From Nymphaea colorata (lineage: Eukaryota; Streptophyta; Magnoliopsida; Nymphaeales; Nymphaeaceae), in the NCBI RefSeq assembly GCF_008831285.2, contig NC_045138.2, positions 9,207,205 to 9,271,204 on the forward strand: a stretch of DNA of 64,000 nt. The letters are read 5' to 3'. Both the position numbers and the translations under genes were made by a program. The notes under the pieces were generated by a model that saw nothing but the letters and a program-made list of their open reading frames with translations, searched no databases and had not been told where the DNA came from. Shown in pieces: positions 26,818-41,970 of this stretch. The first letter of the stretch is position 1. Each line of letters opens with the position of its first letter.

Positions 26818-29800
26818 GTGTGCATAATCATTCGACTTGGACTGACTCAGATTGTCTGTTCCCTGTCTTTTTAGGGCCTTGAATGACTTGTGTCCTACTT
26901 TGATTCTGATAACTTAGTTTTCAGGATCATTATCATATCAATTTTACTGTTTCTATGAAAAGGGGTTAGATTATTAATGTTTTAGGGATCATAATGTCCA
27001 TATAATTATTGTATACTTAGTGGAAATACATTTTACACTCTGGTATTTCAATGCTTGTACTTGCACTTTAGAATGTGAAAGCATCTAAACTTTTACAATA
27101 TAGAACATTCTGAACTGTTAATTTCTGGTCTGTCGAGAAAAACACATGTAAACTTGAAAATTAGTTATTTAGGAACATATCCTTTTTATTCAATGATAGA
27201 AGTACGTTATGCTGCATTTGGTTTCTAAGACTCTCAGTGGTCAGAGATGGAGAGTTATGCATCGATGGTCCTACTTTGCATCATCATTCATCAAATTATT
27301 ACGTTCTCCCTCTTCTTTCGTTTAATCGATTGCACATGAACAAAAGCTGCCTTTGCACTTTGTAGACATCCGATGCAACTGATGAGGAAGGTTTTAAGTT
27401 GGAGACGAAATTCAAGGAAGGGAATGTGGTTCGTGTTCGTGTTCTTGATTTCAGACAGATGGAAGGGTTAGCCATATGTGCTGTTAAGGTTGATTCCTTT
27501 ATTGTTTATCCTTACCTTCTTTGTTGGAGCTGATTTCACCTTGGTTTGTCATACCTCTCTAACATGTATAATGGACGATTTATCGAAGGTGCTGCAAATT
27601 GCCTTGATATGAAGTTTGCATCATACTTTGGTTGTACCATAATTTTCTGTGCTTGACTTCACTGTTATTTTGTTTTTCATGTGCTAGAAACCATGTTCTC
27701 GTGTTGCTGCCACATTAACTTGCTGATTTGACTGTCTGGCAGGCATCTGCATTTGAAGAGTCTTATTTCACCCATGCTGATGTCAAACCTGGTATGGTGG
27801 TCAGGGGAAAGGTCATTAAGATTGAAGTGGATGCTGCGGTAATTCAGTTTTTAGGAGGTTTAAAGGCACTTTGTCCTCTCCAACATATGTCAGAACATAG
27901 TCTTGCAAAGCCCCCCAAGAAATTTAAGGTGGTCTATTCAATTTGACTATGAGTTGTTCAATATTTGTTTTTGGTATTGACCTGTCAAACATTATTTTCT
28001 GACCCTTATGATGGTCTGTCTCTTTGCTAATGTATCTGAGTGAATTGTCCCTTATGTTTAGGTTGGGGTGGATCTAGTATTCCGGGTCCTCGGAGGCAAA
28101 TCAAAGCGCATTACGGTTACACATAAAAGAACTCTTGTATGTGACCACTACATCTGCTGCTTAATTTTTTTTCCTCTGATGTTTTATTACTATGGATATG
28201 GAAAACTGTTATCTGTAGATAAAATTCTTCTCTATTTAAATATAATGGAGGTTTTTGTGCATGGGTATTTGGATTTTGTTCCAATACAAGGTTCTTCTCT
28301 ACTTGAAATGTTGGATAACATTGTTTGTACATAGTTTATGTCATGAATTACTAACATTGTTGTGCTAATTGAGAAAAAATATATTTTATCTCAGAAAGAG
28401 CAGGTCTTTATAATAAATGAAGGATTATTGTACTAAATTACAATTATTCCATAAGCACAGAAAATACACAATTTCGTTTGTTTCTTTCAGAAATATTTTC
28501 ATTTTGTTATTCTTCCTTTGGGTTAAGTCATTACTGAATCATTTTTTCCTAGTATTCTTTTTGTGGTTTTTTCTTTTTAATAATTTTAGGAGCTTAATCA
28601 GTTAAGGAAAACAAGATTGGGTTATTTCTTTCTGGTTTATATGTTAAAATTGCAGAGTCCTCTGTTGGTATTCTTGTCATGCCCAGTAAATGGCCTTCCT
28701 GAAAATTATATCTTCAGTTTTCTGTTTTCCTTTCATTGACATCATTAAGGCTACCAATTTTCTTTTGCATAAAAAAAGTATTGGGTAGTTTATTTATGTA
28801 TATCCTATGTTGTCAAGGCCCTCACGCAGCGCCTGGCGCCTAGGCAAAAAGGGCGACTAAAATATATTTTTTAGTTACGTTAATATGGCAAGTTATTTTG
28901 ATTAACTATTTCTAATATTTGAAATGCGGAGAGTAGTCATATAACAAGCATAATCAACTTAAACAATAAAAAATTAATTGTTGACTTCATTGAATATGCA
29001 AAATCAATAGAAGAAGTTTAACATTACTCATTAAATGTAATCTACTACAAAAAAAAAAAATTCTAATCTCTAGAAGAGGCAATGTAAATCCTCAAGAAAG
29101 CTTTAGTCCATCTGTACTTAAAAGGATGACATAATGTAATAAAAAAGACTAACAATACATAATAGTATACATAATAAGTATATATATAAGTATACAATAG
29201 TAACAATACTGTTGAATTAGAAGACTTTAAGTTTCTAGGTGGTCCTTTGCAATATTTAATAGTTAGGAGTTCTCTTTAAACATTTCTCTATTTTTGGTTG
29301 ATGTTATTTGTAAGTCTCTATCTCTGCCCTAATCTATTTTTTATTGAGATTAAGGTTAGCAAATAAGATGTTTTTCTCTCTCTAAGACTGCCGGCTGTAA
29401 TGTGGTATTAGAGCCGGCGATCTCCACCCTTCTTTGCTAGCGGGTGACGTGACTTTCTGGCTACCTCTTCTCCTCTTCTCTCTCCCATCTCTTCCCACCT
29501 TTTTTATTCCTCTACCCTTCCTTTCTCTCTTCTCTCTATTGATCGGGAGATGGGGAGTAGCGTGGAAGGGGAACCTAATCACACGTGAGAGGTATGTGTG
29601 ATTAGGTTCCCAACGTGGATGTAGTGGAGCGTGAGGAACTGTGTGAGTTGCATATGAAAGTTCTAAGTCAGAACTGGGCTCGTGGAAGAGTAGCTGCACG
29701 TGGACCATATTCTTATCAGATTTTTTTTTGGCTGACTGTGGAAAAGTGGCTGCAAGTTGGGTATATTCTTATCATATTGAACGTCTTATATGCATACGTA

Positions 29801-32800
29801 GATTCTAGTAAGCCTACTACGTGGAAATTTCGTGGACTGATTGGAACAACAAGTTTAAATATATATATTTTTGGGTACATTTATTGATGCTAAAAAAAAA
29901 GTTTGCTGCTTAGATCCTCTAAAGTTGATTGCTGTGATTGGTGGACTGATTTACTGAACAACAAGTTAATAGATATTATTTTAAGGACTGTTATTGATGC
30001 TGGAAAAAAATTCTGCTGCCTAAGTTCTCTCAAGTTGATTGCTGTGCGCTATACTATTGATTTTATCAAAGTGCAACAAGATCAAGGTCATATTGTCTAT
30101 TCTCGCACTATGGCTGATGAAGGCAAGACAACGATGTAGTATGAGCATAAGAACACAAACAATCCCTTTTCTTATGGCTCTACTGGAAAGGTAGATGAAT
30201 CTAATTATGAGATTTAGTCCCGTGTGTTTATGATGTCTGGGATTGGGCATAAGAAAGAACATGTTATAGAAGAAAATGAGCCTGTGGTAAATAGTGGAAA
30301 ATATAGTTCATCGAAGGAAAATAATATTGTAATGTCATGAATCATGAATAGTGTGCAACCACAAATTATCTCTACTTTTGCAAATTATACCTCTGTGAAA
30401 CACATATGAGATTTTTTGAAAGGGAGCATCTACATCCTGTCTAATTTTGTGGGTATTGCAGTCTCCTCGATTTCTTCATTGTCCTCCTTCCAGTGGCATC
30501 TCAGACTAGGTTATTCATCTGTCTCCAAGCTCCATCACCTACTTCTTCATCTATCAGTACAAGAATCGTTCCAGTGTGAAATCTGTCAACTTGGCAAGGA
30601 CGCCCGTATTAGTTCTGGACTATTTGATCTTCTTCTTGTTGATGTGTGGGGTCGTAGCAGAGTTGCTAGTAGGTATAGATTTTGTTATTTCCTTGTTATT
30701 GTTGATGATTATTCTCGAGTCACTTGGCTTTTCCTTTTGAAATAAAGGTCTGAAGTCGTATGTATTCTCAAGAACCTTATTATTGAAATAAAGATCTAGT
30801 TTGGTATTTTTGGCAAAAGCATTCGCATTGATAACACTCTTGAGTTCAAGGCGTCTATCTTATTGAAATTTTAGCCTGATAATGGCATTCCGCCTCAGTT
30901 TACTTGTTTCCATTCCTCCCAGCAAAATGGAGTAGTTGAGCGAAAACATCGACAACTTTTAATGTGACGTGTTTCCTAATGCTTCATATTCATTTATCTT
31001 CATATTTTTTGGGGAGATGTCATCCTCACTGGCTGTTACTTGACCAACCGTTTACCCTCATCCTCCATTGACAACCATGTTCCCATTAAACCTGTGCACC
31101 CACAACGACTGTTGTTTTCAATAGCTCCCAAAATATTTGGTTGCATATGCTTTGTTCACATCCTTGGACTTACACGTGATAAATTGGCTGCTCAAATAAT
31201 TAAGTGTATCTTTATTGGCTACTCCAGAAACATAAAGGTTATAAATGCTTTGACCACTTGACTCAAAAGCAGTATATCAATGCAGATGTCACATTTTTTA
31301 AGTTTCAGTTTTATTATAGTCCCTCCTACATCTACCTAGATGCCATAATCATATGACCCACTATCTATCTGATACCGAGCAGGACCAAACCCGTCATGTT
31401 CCTGCCTCAGGTTCCACCTCCATGCTTCAGTACAGATCATGAGTCTTCAACTGTGGAATCCCCTGCAGATCTGGAGCATAGTCGAGATGAGGTGCCTCTA
31501 CGTAGATACTCGAAGCACACGAAGTGACCACTTCATTTTAACCCCGTATCGTACGATACGCGTGTGTATCGCCCGTATCGTACGATACGTTTCCCGTATC
31601 GCACGATATGGGTGATACGCGTGCGATACGCATGCGTATCGTGTACAAAACATGTATCGTATCGTTTTCGCGTATCGTACGATACAGATAACATTGGAGG
31701 GGTCTGTATAGCTTAAAAAATGCGTTGGTCAAGAGTTTATAGGGTTCAAGCATATGTATTTATGATTTATCAAAATGATTGTAAGGAAATTACCTGCTGC
31801 CAGCAGCCCTGGACAGATGCTATTTTTGCCTGTCTATTTCTGTCTTCTGAAAATTATGTTGCTAAAGTGAATCATGCCAAAGTAGAGTGGTGATGTCATA
31901 CACAAATTGGTGCCAACTTTATAGAGCTGAAATTGGAAATGTATAAACTATAATCCCTTTAGAACTATGTCACATAGGTACAGGTATGGGTGCCGGTATG
32001 GGTACCGGTGCGGGTACGGGTACAGACCATTTTCAAAAAATTTAGGTGCAGGGGTACGGCACGGTTCATAAATCATGATCCAAAACACAGTGTGGAAGTA
32101 ATTAACATACAAATATTTCAGCTTTCTTGATAAACAAGTCCCAACTCAAGCCATGGTTAAAGAGGAAATGCTAAACAGGTAAATAGAACATGCTAAACAA
32201 GTCAAACTGTAAAACAGTAAAATTCGGTGCAGGCTGCAGCCAAAAATTACTGATTTAATCATTTTAATGATAAAAAAAACATAACAGTTAGAACAGAAAC
32301 ATAGCATTGTGGCCTATAATGCTATTTTTCTGTTCTAAGTGTATCTATAGCAGGCTTGGCGGCACTCATGAGCCAAGAGTGGCTGTTTGGTGGAGTCTTG
32401 ACGACCGAAATTGAACCCGGGTACGTTGACCGTACTCGGTACCGCGTTGACCGCATTAGAGGCGCACCCACGGGCGTACCGGTGCCCGTACCACTCCTCC
32501 TTAAGAGGAGTACCCGTGTGACATAGCTTTAGAAGCACATATTTTACGAACCAATGGTTATGAATATTTGACAAACTAAATTAATGTCTTCCTTCATCTC
32601 TTTGGTTAAAAGTTTGGATTCTGGAGCCCTACTGGTTGTGCTCATCCCTCATGATCACCTAGACGCAAAAGTACTTGCAACCATGAATTGCAGTCATTAT
32701 TGTAGCTAATGCTCCTGAGTTTTTATGTCATGTAGCTAGAATGAGTTTATTCTTGTACAATAAGTGTAATAGTGCATCACAAAATGCTTGTTTTAACCTG

Positions 32801-35800
32801 TATGCATAAACATATATTCGGAGGTATTTCTGTGACCAGCCATTAGGGCTTTAGTAAACTGTTTTGTCTTTTAGCACATTCTCTCACCCGTATAAAAGTG
32901 CAACCATAATTTAATCAGGATATCTTCTTCTCCTCATGAAACCTTAAAAAAGGCTAATGAATAATTTTGTAATCAGTTCGCAGAAGTTGTATCTCTATTA
33001 AAGAAAAGGACAATTCACGCGCTACTGTCTTCTGATATTTTCATGTTTCAATGGTAGGATATTCTCTATGAGATATTTAGCTGTTTGATAATTTCTTCTG
33101 AGCACTTCGAAACCCTTTGTGGAATCCGATGGGTGTACCTGGTTTAAAATCTACATATTAAATTTCTTTAAGCTATCTGTTTTTAGATCGAAGCACTTAT
33201 TTATGTGTTTGTTTTTGCAGTCATACATTTTCACTTTAACATTGTCTTTTTGGTAACATTAGTTCTTTTGTTGATAAACTTTCTCCTGCTATTTAGTGGT
33301 CAGTAATCTTTGTTTCAGGTTAAATCAAAACTTAGTATTGTTGCCTCGTACATTGATGCTACTGAAGGCATGGTTACACATGGATGGATCGCAAAAATTG
33401 AAAAACATGGATGCCTTGTGAGATTTTATAATGGAGTTCAAGGTTTTACCCATATGTAAGGAAATAAAAAATGCATCTGTTGAATTATTTTAATTGCTTT
33501 TCTGCCAAATTTCATGTAGGGATAGTCTATATACATGCTCATAGTTGGTAATATTTATTGGACAACTTGGATTAGTTTTGTTGTTCTAAAGTTTAAGCAT
33601 GTAACCATGTGACATTTTGTACGATCCCAAGCTAGGTTATCATTGAGCGAACAAATGTAAACATTTAAAAGCATTTCTTATTTATTACAAAATCAGTGTT
33701 TATCAAGTAGAGCTAGAGATAGACACAGGACAATAAGATTCCTTAAGTTGCAAGCTATAATGATGAACAAATAACTGAAGCATATTAGCAATTCAGTATA
33801 TGTGTAAAAAAGCACTTCATCTAGATACGGTGGTCTATCGGTGTTAATTTCCTTCATCAATATAATACATATTGTATGATCATACAACCCTGACTGAAGC
33901 TGTTACTGAGGAGTATGTTTCCACAAAAATCTCATACTTTGTCATCAATAGTTTTTGTGGAAAGTAGTTTTCCGTAACAATATGATCTCTGAATTGATAA
34001 GCAAATCTATGCAATCACAATCAATGACTATAGCTATAGATGCCTCCTCAATGTCAATCTGATCATATGCAACAACGTTGAATCAAGTCTAACTTTTCTT
34101 TTCCTTAAATTATCAACAGCTATTATGAATCAGATCAAGCAAAATATACACACACACAACTGTTTTCAGAATTTTTGAAGTTCTTTTTAAATTTTTCTTT
34201 TGTGAATCCAACTGTATGAATGCATTTTTCATATCCAGAAGTGTAAGTTTCTAGATAATAAAATATCTGATGGACAGGCCAGATTCTGGAGTTACTTTAG
34301 AATCAATTTAGCTTCATGAACTCATAAAATTCAATCAGACAAAAAAAAAGTTCAGATATTATAGTCTAACTGATTATATTTTAAAAAAGTGCTTGAGGTG
34401 CTGGATGCAGTGGATGTTGCATTTGGAGATTACATAACCTAAGAATCCACACTGAAACACCCATATATATAATTTATTTGTGTATGTATGTACTTATGTA
34501 TTTGTGTATGTGAATGCTTGTTCACTTTTTTCTGAGGTTTAACATTTAATGCTTCTCTGTTATGTTTTTCTATGCTTTTGTTTTGATTCACTATGTTTGC
34601 TTAGTTGAATTGATATCCTTTAAAATTTTTGTTCTCTATCAGATCTGAGCTTGGGATCAATCAAAGCGAGATTGACTCTTGTTATCATGTTGGTCAAGTT
34701 GTAAAGTGCAGAATATTAAGTGCTAACCCTGCTTCTCGAAGAATCAACCTCAGCTTTAAAATGTCTTCTGAAAGGTTTGGAAGTCTAGGATTTTATCTAC
34801 TTGAAATATTGTTGGATCTTTTGGAGCAAGGCCTCACATTTTTGCCTTCTTGTTCTATTATAGTTTGACTTCATAAATAATTTTTATGGGAATCAAAATT
34901 ACAACTTTGTCACGTATTGTAAAAAATAAAAATTATTAGCCGTTGCATGTGTAGTTCTTGCAACCTTTGGGGATGAAGTTTTACCTTCTCTAAATACTTG
35001 TCCAGTATAATGTCGTTATTTTCTGTAATTACTGGAAGGCTTCAAACTCTCTGTTGTTTACTTTTCCAATGCGACCAATAGTAATGTGGCTTCAGTCCCT
35101 TTGAGGCACCTTTGCTTTGACATAATACGAGATTTACTTGGTAATTTTTGAAAAGGATCACTGGTGTTAGAGGTCCATGAAGTTGAAGATATGATAGGCA
35201 TATGACTGGGGAAGTGATGAATATCAGGAGTATGGCATACGTTTTATTTTGTCTTTACAATGTTTGAAAAATGTGGTCCAGGAATGGGTGTATGTCCCCA
35301 GTTATCCTCTATGGCCCTAGATGACAGTGTCCTTATGGTGGTTACCAACAAAAATTGCACTGTACTAAAAGTAAAAACTACTTATAAATGGTCAGTAGAA
35401 AATCTGATCTCATTCTCATGTACCGCTGTTCGTTTTCCTAAGTAAATGGGAAATATTCAGGGTTCCATTGCATTGGTGTGTTTGCAAGAGTTGTTTGTAC
35501 ATGGTGGAGGCTTCCACTAGCTAGAGAACTTCTCAAGTCAGTCATTCTTCTGTGTACTACTTAGTTCTGGATAATTTTAATTTTGGTGGTATTGTTGCAG
35601 GAGAATTATGGTTGATATTCCTGAGTTGGGTAGCATTGTCTCTGGAGTTGTTGGGCAATTATCTCCTTCTGCTATTATAGTACATGTGAATGGAAAATCA
35701 GATCTAAAAGGAACCATTGCAATGGAACACTTAGCTGATCACCTTAGTATGTACTAGCTGGTTAAAGATGTTTCTTAACTTGTGAAAACTGGAAAATGTT

Positions 35801-38800
35801 GTAGACTATTCTTGTGCTTATGTTTTGTGCTTTTCTTCTTGTATATGTATAGGCCATGGCAGTCGACTGAAGGCTCTCATAAAACCTGGATATGAATTCA
35901 AGAAGCTTCTTGTTTTAGGTATGCTAACCTTATTCTCCCAGCAGAAATGAGATTGGTCTTTCAAAATTAAGATTTTTCTCAGGAGGTTTCTTTCAAAATT
36001 AAGATTTTTCTCAGGAGGTTTCTTAAGTTTGTCTTCTTATGTTCCTGTTCTATTCCCCTGCTTGCTTTACTAAAGGAAAAGTCAATTTTTAAATGCATGC
36101 AAAAGTTTCACTTGATTATGCTTTTTCTTTTTCCAGAAAAAAGGCCACTTTTGCTGCAAAATGAGTCAGCAAAGCATTTTTCTATGTTTCCTGTCAATCT
36201 AAACTTTTGAATCACGTGACAGCTGTCTTTCATTATGAGTCTGTTGCCTGCTTTTAGCTTTCTCAGACTTTCAGTTTCTTATCTTAATATAGAGGTTGAA
36301 AAATTAACTTAATTGAGGCTAAAAGGCTATTCTATTTGTTGCTGTATTTTTTATATGTGGAAATTATCGGTGACCTTGTACATATATGATAGTACAAGTG
36401 AAGGTGCATAGTCATCCTGGAACGAGAAGTTCAGGTTATGCTCTTTTATTGTTGCATGACTTTTTTGGTGCTTTCTTTGGCTGTGAAAAGCCAACAAATG
36501 AAGAAGATGCTGTAAGATTTTGATTTCTAATACCAAACCACCGCATGAAGTTTAGATGCAAGAGGAGGAAGAGAGAAGTGGGCTGCATGTCCAAGCAAGA
36601 GAGAGATGAAAGAGAGCAGCAACAAATGACGTATGCCTCTTGTTATCATTATATACTAATCACGATTTACGGTACGTCATAAAATACACAAAATAGCAAT
36701 AAGATTTACAAGTATGCCATCACTCATTGATGTGTTGGGCGTGTGGATCAAATGGGTCGGGTCTGGGTTACCTGATCCATATGTACAAACTTAACCGCCC
36801 CCCTCAAGTTGTGCATAGGGTTTGATCATGCGCAACTTGTTCTTCAATTCCCAGAAATGGTGCCCTGTGAGTCCCATGGTAAAAAGATCAACCACTTGTT
36901 CAGACGTGGATATATAAGTGGGAACAATCTTGTCTTTCGCAACCTTTTGGCGAATGAAGTGTTGATCAATCTCTATATCCTTAGTGCGATTATGTAGAAC
37001 AGAATTGAAGGCAATCTTGATCGCGCTTTGGTTGTCACAAAATAGAGATGACTGAGCAATGGGAAGAGAAAGTTCCCCAAGCAGATGACGTAACCATGAA
37101 GCTTTAGCTGTGCCTGTAGCCAATGTTATCCGTATCGTACGATACGTATCGTATAGATCACTTTGACCTATACGATACGTATTCGATATTACGATACTGG
37201 TTAAAACACAAAATTTTTTATTTTTTAAAGTTTAAACACTCCTCCCTCTCTCTCTTCTTGTATCTAAAGACTTGAAGAGACGTATGAGGGAGAGGTTTTG
37301 CACATTTTTATAAAAAGTAACCAAGGATTCATCGATTTGGGAGATATTATCGTTAAATCATGAAAGATGATAGCTATATGTTTTGAACTTATAAAATTGT
37401 GTTGTAATCTAAGTCCTAAAACTCCAAGTCCTAAGACTCTAAGTCTTAAGATTCTATAAAATTTTCAAGTTTAAAATTGTGATGAATGCTTATTATGTTA
37501 TTTTGAATATCTAATTTCTTATTTTTGAATGTGTTGTTGATACACATGAATGTTCCTTATGTATGAAGATCTTTTTTATATTTGAATACATTTTTCTTGA
37601 TTATGATTTTTTGTTAATTTTTTCAGATTTTTAATAATTTTTCTCTATTTTTTCTGATTTTTAAATATGTTTTAAAATTAAAAAATTAATTTTACGATAC
37701 GCTACGCTACGTTTATAATATGTTACGATACAAGTATAGGTCGGCCCGACCGATACGCGATACGCTACGCCTTTTATAACATTGCCTATAGCCATTGCCC
37801 TATATTTTGCCTCGATGCTAGATCTGACAACTGCACGCTGTTTCCTGCTACTCCAACAAATAAGGTTGGAATCAAGGAAGAGACAATAATCGAAACTGGT
37901 CGTCTATCGTTTGGATCACATGCCCAATCTGCATCAGTATAAGTGGAAATGTTGTGGCCAAACAGTTGACTGTCTTGTGTAGATGAGTCCATCCCCAAGA
38001 GTAGCCTTAAGATAACGCAAAATACGTTTGGTAACATCCATATGCCCTTCTTTGGGTGCATGCATAAACCGAGAGACTTGATTCACAACCTATACTATGT
38101 CTGGGCGTGTAAAAGTGAGATATTGCAACTTGCCAACTATACTCCGATAGAAACTAGGATTTGGGTAGGCATCAATCCCATCAGATGCATATAATTTTGT
38201 GTTGAGAACATTAGGTGTATTTATGGGCTTGCAACTTGTCATACCTGCCCTATCCAAAATATCAAGAGTGTATTTATGCTGTGCTACCTTTTCTATCAAG
38301 CTCAACACCCAAGAAATACCGTAGCTCGCTGAGATCCTTCATCTTAAATTCTTGTTGCAATACCTCCTTAACATGGGATATATGACATGAAGAGTTTCCA
38401 GTTTGAACTATGTCATCTACATATATAAGTAGCCAAGTGGTAACTTCACCTGAATGATAGATGAATAAGGAATGATAAGTGAACTTTTGAAGAAACCAGC
38501 CTGTTGTATATGGAGGGAAAATCTAGCGAACCATGAACGAGATGCTTGCTTAAGCCCATACATTGATTTTTGTAATTTGCACACCCATTTGGTTAGATCA
38601 TTGGAAACATATCCTGGAGGTTGTTCCATATAAACTTCTTTCTTTAGAAACCCATTTAGAAAAACCTTTTTAACATCCAACTGATATAAATTCCAACCAT
38701 ATGAGACAACAAGAGAGATGATAACTCGGATCGTTCCCATCTTGATGACTGGACTGAAGGTCTCATCATAATCTTCCCTGTACTGCTGAGTGAAGCCTCT

Positions 38801-41800
38801 AGCCACGAGTCGAGCCTTATATTTATCAATGCTTCCATCAGGTTTATACTTGAGTTTGTAAACCCATTTTGAGCCCACCACATTCTTACCATTTGGACGA
38901 GGAACAATCTCCCATGTTTGACATTCATTTAAGGCAGCCATTTCTTCATTCATGGCCTCGATCCAATGTTTGCTTTTGCACGTTTGCTCATAGCATTATG
39001 GCTCCACCTTTTTGTTCAATTTTGTCATGAAAAGCTGAAAATCGAAAGAGAAATTACCATAACTTACCCATCTATCAATAGGCTGCCGCTCACGTTCTGA
39101 TCTACGTGGACAAGTAGTGACAGTTTCTGGCCCCAATCCACTCAAAGCATGCTGTACCTTGTCCTTGTCACTGACTGGATGCTCTATGATGGCAAGCTGA
39201 TCGCTGACATTTTTGATCTTTTGTATATATTCCAAGACTGAACGTGTGCGTCGCTTAATATCCTGAAATTGGCTCTTGAGTTGTAGAAATCTCGCTTCTG
39301 ATACTTGAGAATACGTGGTAGCAAGTACATTCCACAACTCAAGTGCTGAAAGATCATCATCAACACCCGCCAAAACTTCCTTTGATAGTGTGGAGGTGAT
39401 ATAAGCAACAAGAGATTGATCATGAGCCATCCACATCTCATATTCAGGATTGATTTCTGCAATGGTCTCTTGAGCTTGCCCTGCAGCATTCTTCACCTCT
39501 CGCATAAATTAGGGCAGATGGTAGGGTTAGGGCAGAAATTTGGGGATTAGGGTTAGGGCAGAATTTGGGGATTAGGGAAGAAAATAGAGATTTGAGGATT
39601 AGGGCATAAAAGAAACAAAGATTAGGGCAGAAATTAGAGATTCGTACCGAACATTCTTAGTGGCAAAACCTGCTCTGATACCATGTAAGATTTTGATATC
39701 TAATACCAAACCATCAAATGAAGTTAGATGCAAGAGGAGGAAGAGAGAAGTGGGCTGCACGTCCAAGCAAGAGAGAGAGATGAAAGAGAGCAACAACAAA
39801 TGACGTTTGCCTCTTGTTATCATTATATACTAAGCACGATTTATGGTACATTATAAAATACACAAAATAACAATAAGATTTACAAGTATGCCACCGCCCA
39901 TGATTTGTTGGGCGTGTGGATCAAATGGGTCGGGTTTGGGTGACCCGATCCATATATAGAAACTTAACAGATGCCAAATTGCCAATAATACATACTGGAA
40001 CTTACAAGTCTGAACTGTTTCAATTCACCTGGAATGGGAGGGAGTAGCTTTTGCTTCCTACAAGCAAAGAAGTCAAAAATTTGGTGCCTTAGATTTCCTT
40101 TTTGATCAGTGGCAACTGCTGCATTCATTTTTCTTGTTTCTAGTAAAAGACTTGACTGGTTCGTTATTGTGTCTAAGTAGCCATGGTAGTTGGTTCTCGG
40201 CCGACTGGTCTGTAGGCCAAATAGCTGGGTATTAAAGCTAGAGGTTAGTTGTTGACTAACCTGACTAGTTCTTTGCCATTGTCACCTCTGTCACATGGGT
40301 TCCTTTGTTTAGGTGAAGTACCTGTGTTGACACGGGTACAACATGGGTACGGGTACTCCCTTTGACATGGCCTGGACAAAGTCAAACCTGTGTCGGTTGC
40401 AGTCAATGCAGCCACGACTGTATCCATCGTTTTTTAGACTTGGTCAAAGTTGACGAAGTCCATTTTTGTCCACTAATTAAGTTTTCTTTTAAACCATCAT
40501 GTATATACAATAGAATGAAGAGCCATTAACAAACACTAAAGGGCTGTTCATGTTCACTGTGGTGTAGCTCACTCTTCAGCAGGATTTTCTGGTGATTTTA
40601 GTTTTCTTTAATAGAACTTGTTATATTTTTTTGTTTGCTTAAAAGCATATTTTTTGTTAATATATATACGCATGTGTGGATATGTGTATGTCAGTGTCTT
40701 TGTTCCCCAATTTTTTCAAAGTGCCATGCACCCATGGTTGTTCTGGAACCCGTACGGCCGCCACTGCTCCTATGTAACATAGATTGTCACAAATCTTTGT
40801 TCTTGGCTGTTCACAGATTTTCTTATTTGAAGTTTTCTTTTTCTCAAAAAATCTGATAATTTTCAGAACGAAAACTTAATCTTAATAACTAGAGAAAATA
40901 AAATAAATATAAAATATTCTTCATTTCCTCTGGATTTCTTCTTTCTTTCTTCCTTTCCTTACTTTTGCTTTCTTTCTTGCTCCTGTTTTCTCTTCCATCT
41001 CCTGTTTTCCTTCCTTTCTCCTCTCTCTATTACAGTCAGCTGCACCTGGCACTGATGCACATTTTTTCTTCTTCTTTTTTCCTTTCTTCTTTCCCCTTCC
41101 TCCATGTTGCAGTCAGTTGCTGCATCTTCCTACTGCATACACAAAAGTCTTTTCCTTCTGGAACCAATAATTCTAGGAGCTTATGAGGCTTTAACTGTTT
41201 CAATGCATGAGCAATCAAACCAGGACTTGTGTGCCTTACGGATTTGCTTCTTGATCAATGATAATTGCTGCATTATTTGCTCATCTAGTTAAAATCGAGA
41301 CTATTCGATCAATGTATCTAACTGGTTGCGCTAGTTAGTTTTCAACCAACTAGCTTTCATCAAAGTCTCATGCTAGTTGTTGACTAGGGTGACCATTTTC
41401 ATGAATGCGGTTTCTTGGGTTTTTGTGCAAGGTTCTTCTATTTTTGCTTTTTTCATCTTTATCAAATGGAAAATTTAAAGAATCTTCATTAGAAGATCCA
41501 AGAAATAAACGTAATATGTTCTTTCGGTATTTTTGTGTCCTTTTCTGCAGAAACATCTTGTTTCCCTCTAGCTTTTTCCTTTTCCTTTTTTTCTCCTTCA
41601 TTCTTTTTTTTTTCTTTGCATTCCTTCTCTTTGCTGCTCCTTTTTCCTTCTTCTCTTTTCCTCCCTTTCTTCCCTTCTTACTTCCTCTTTTCTCTATAAC
41701 AGTCAGCTGCGCTTGGCACTGGATGCCGAATTTGTTTTTCCCTCTTATTTTTGTCCTTCATTAATCTCTTCCTTTCTTCTTTCCTCTTCTCCATGTTTCA

Positions 41801-41892
41801 GTAATGTTAAATGCCGCACCGCATACTCAAAATTGTTTTCCTTCTTTTTTTCTTACTCTGCTCCTCCTTTCTTGATTGTTTTTCCTTTGAAA

Positions 41893-41970
<78 letters not shown>

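Larger units (their letters stand above)
36511..39969 (-). mobile_element. Short copia element C4 with internal deletion
   Basis: LTRs at 36511-36796 and 39684-39969, each 286 bp, start TGTAAGATTTTGAT and end CTTAAC(A/C). Duplications GATGC lie at 36506-36510 and 39970-39974. Primer binding site TGCTCTGATACCA at 39671-39683. Gag is joined directly to the linker before reverse transcriptase, so protease and integrase are missing. LTRs differ at roughly 8% by eye, so it is older than C1 and C2. An hAT derivative lies inside. Confidence 0.92.

Noticed and set aside
30000-31300. Independent host gene on the plus strand
   Set aside because: All recognisable segments are copia gag and integrase with internal stops, downstream of a matching LTR and primer site.
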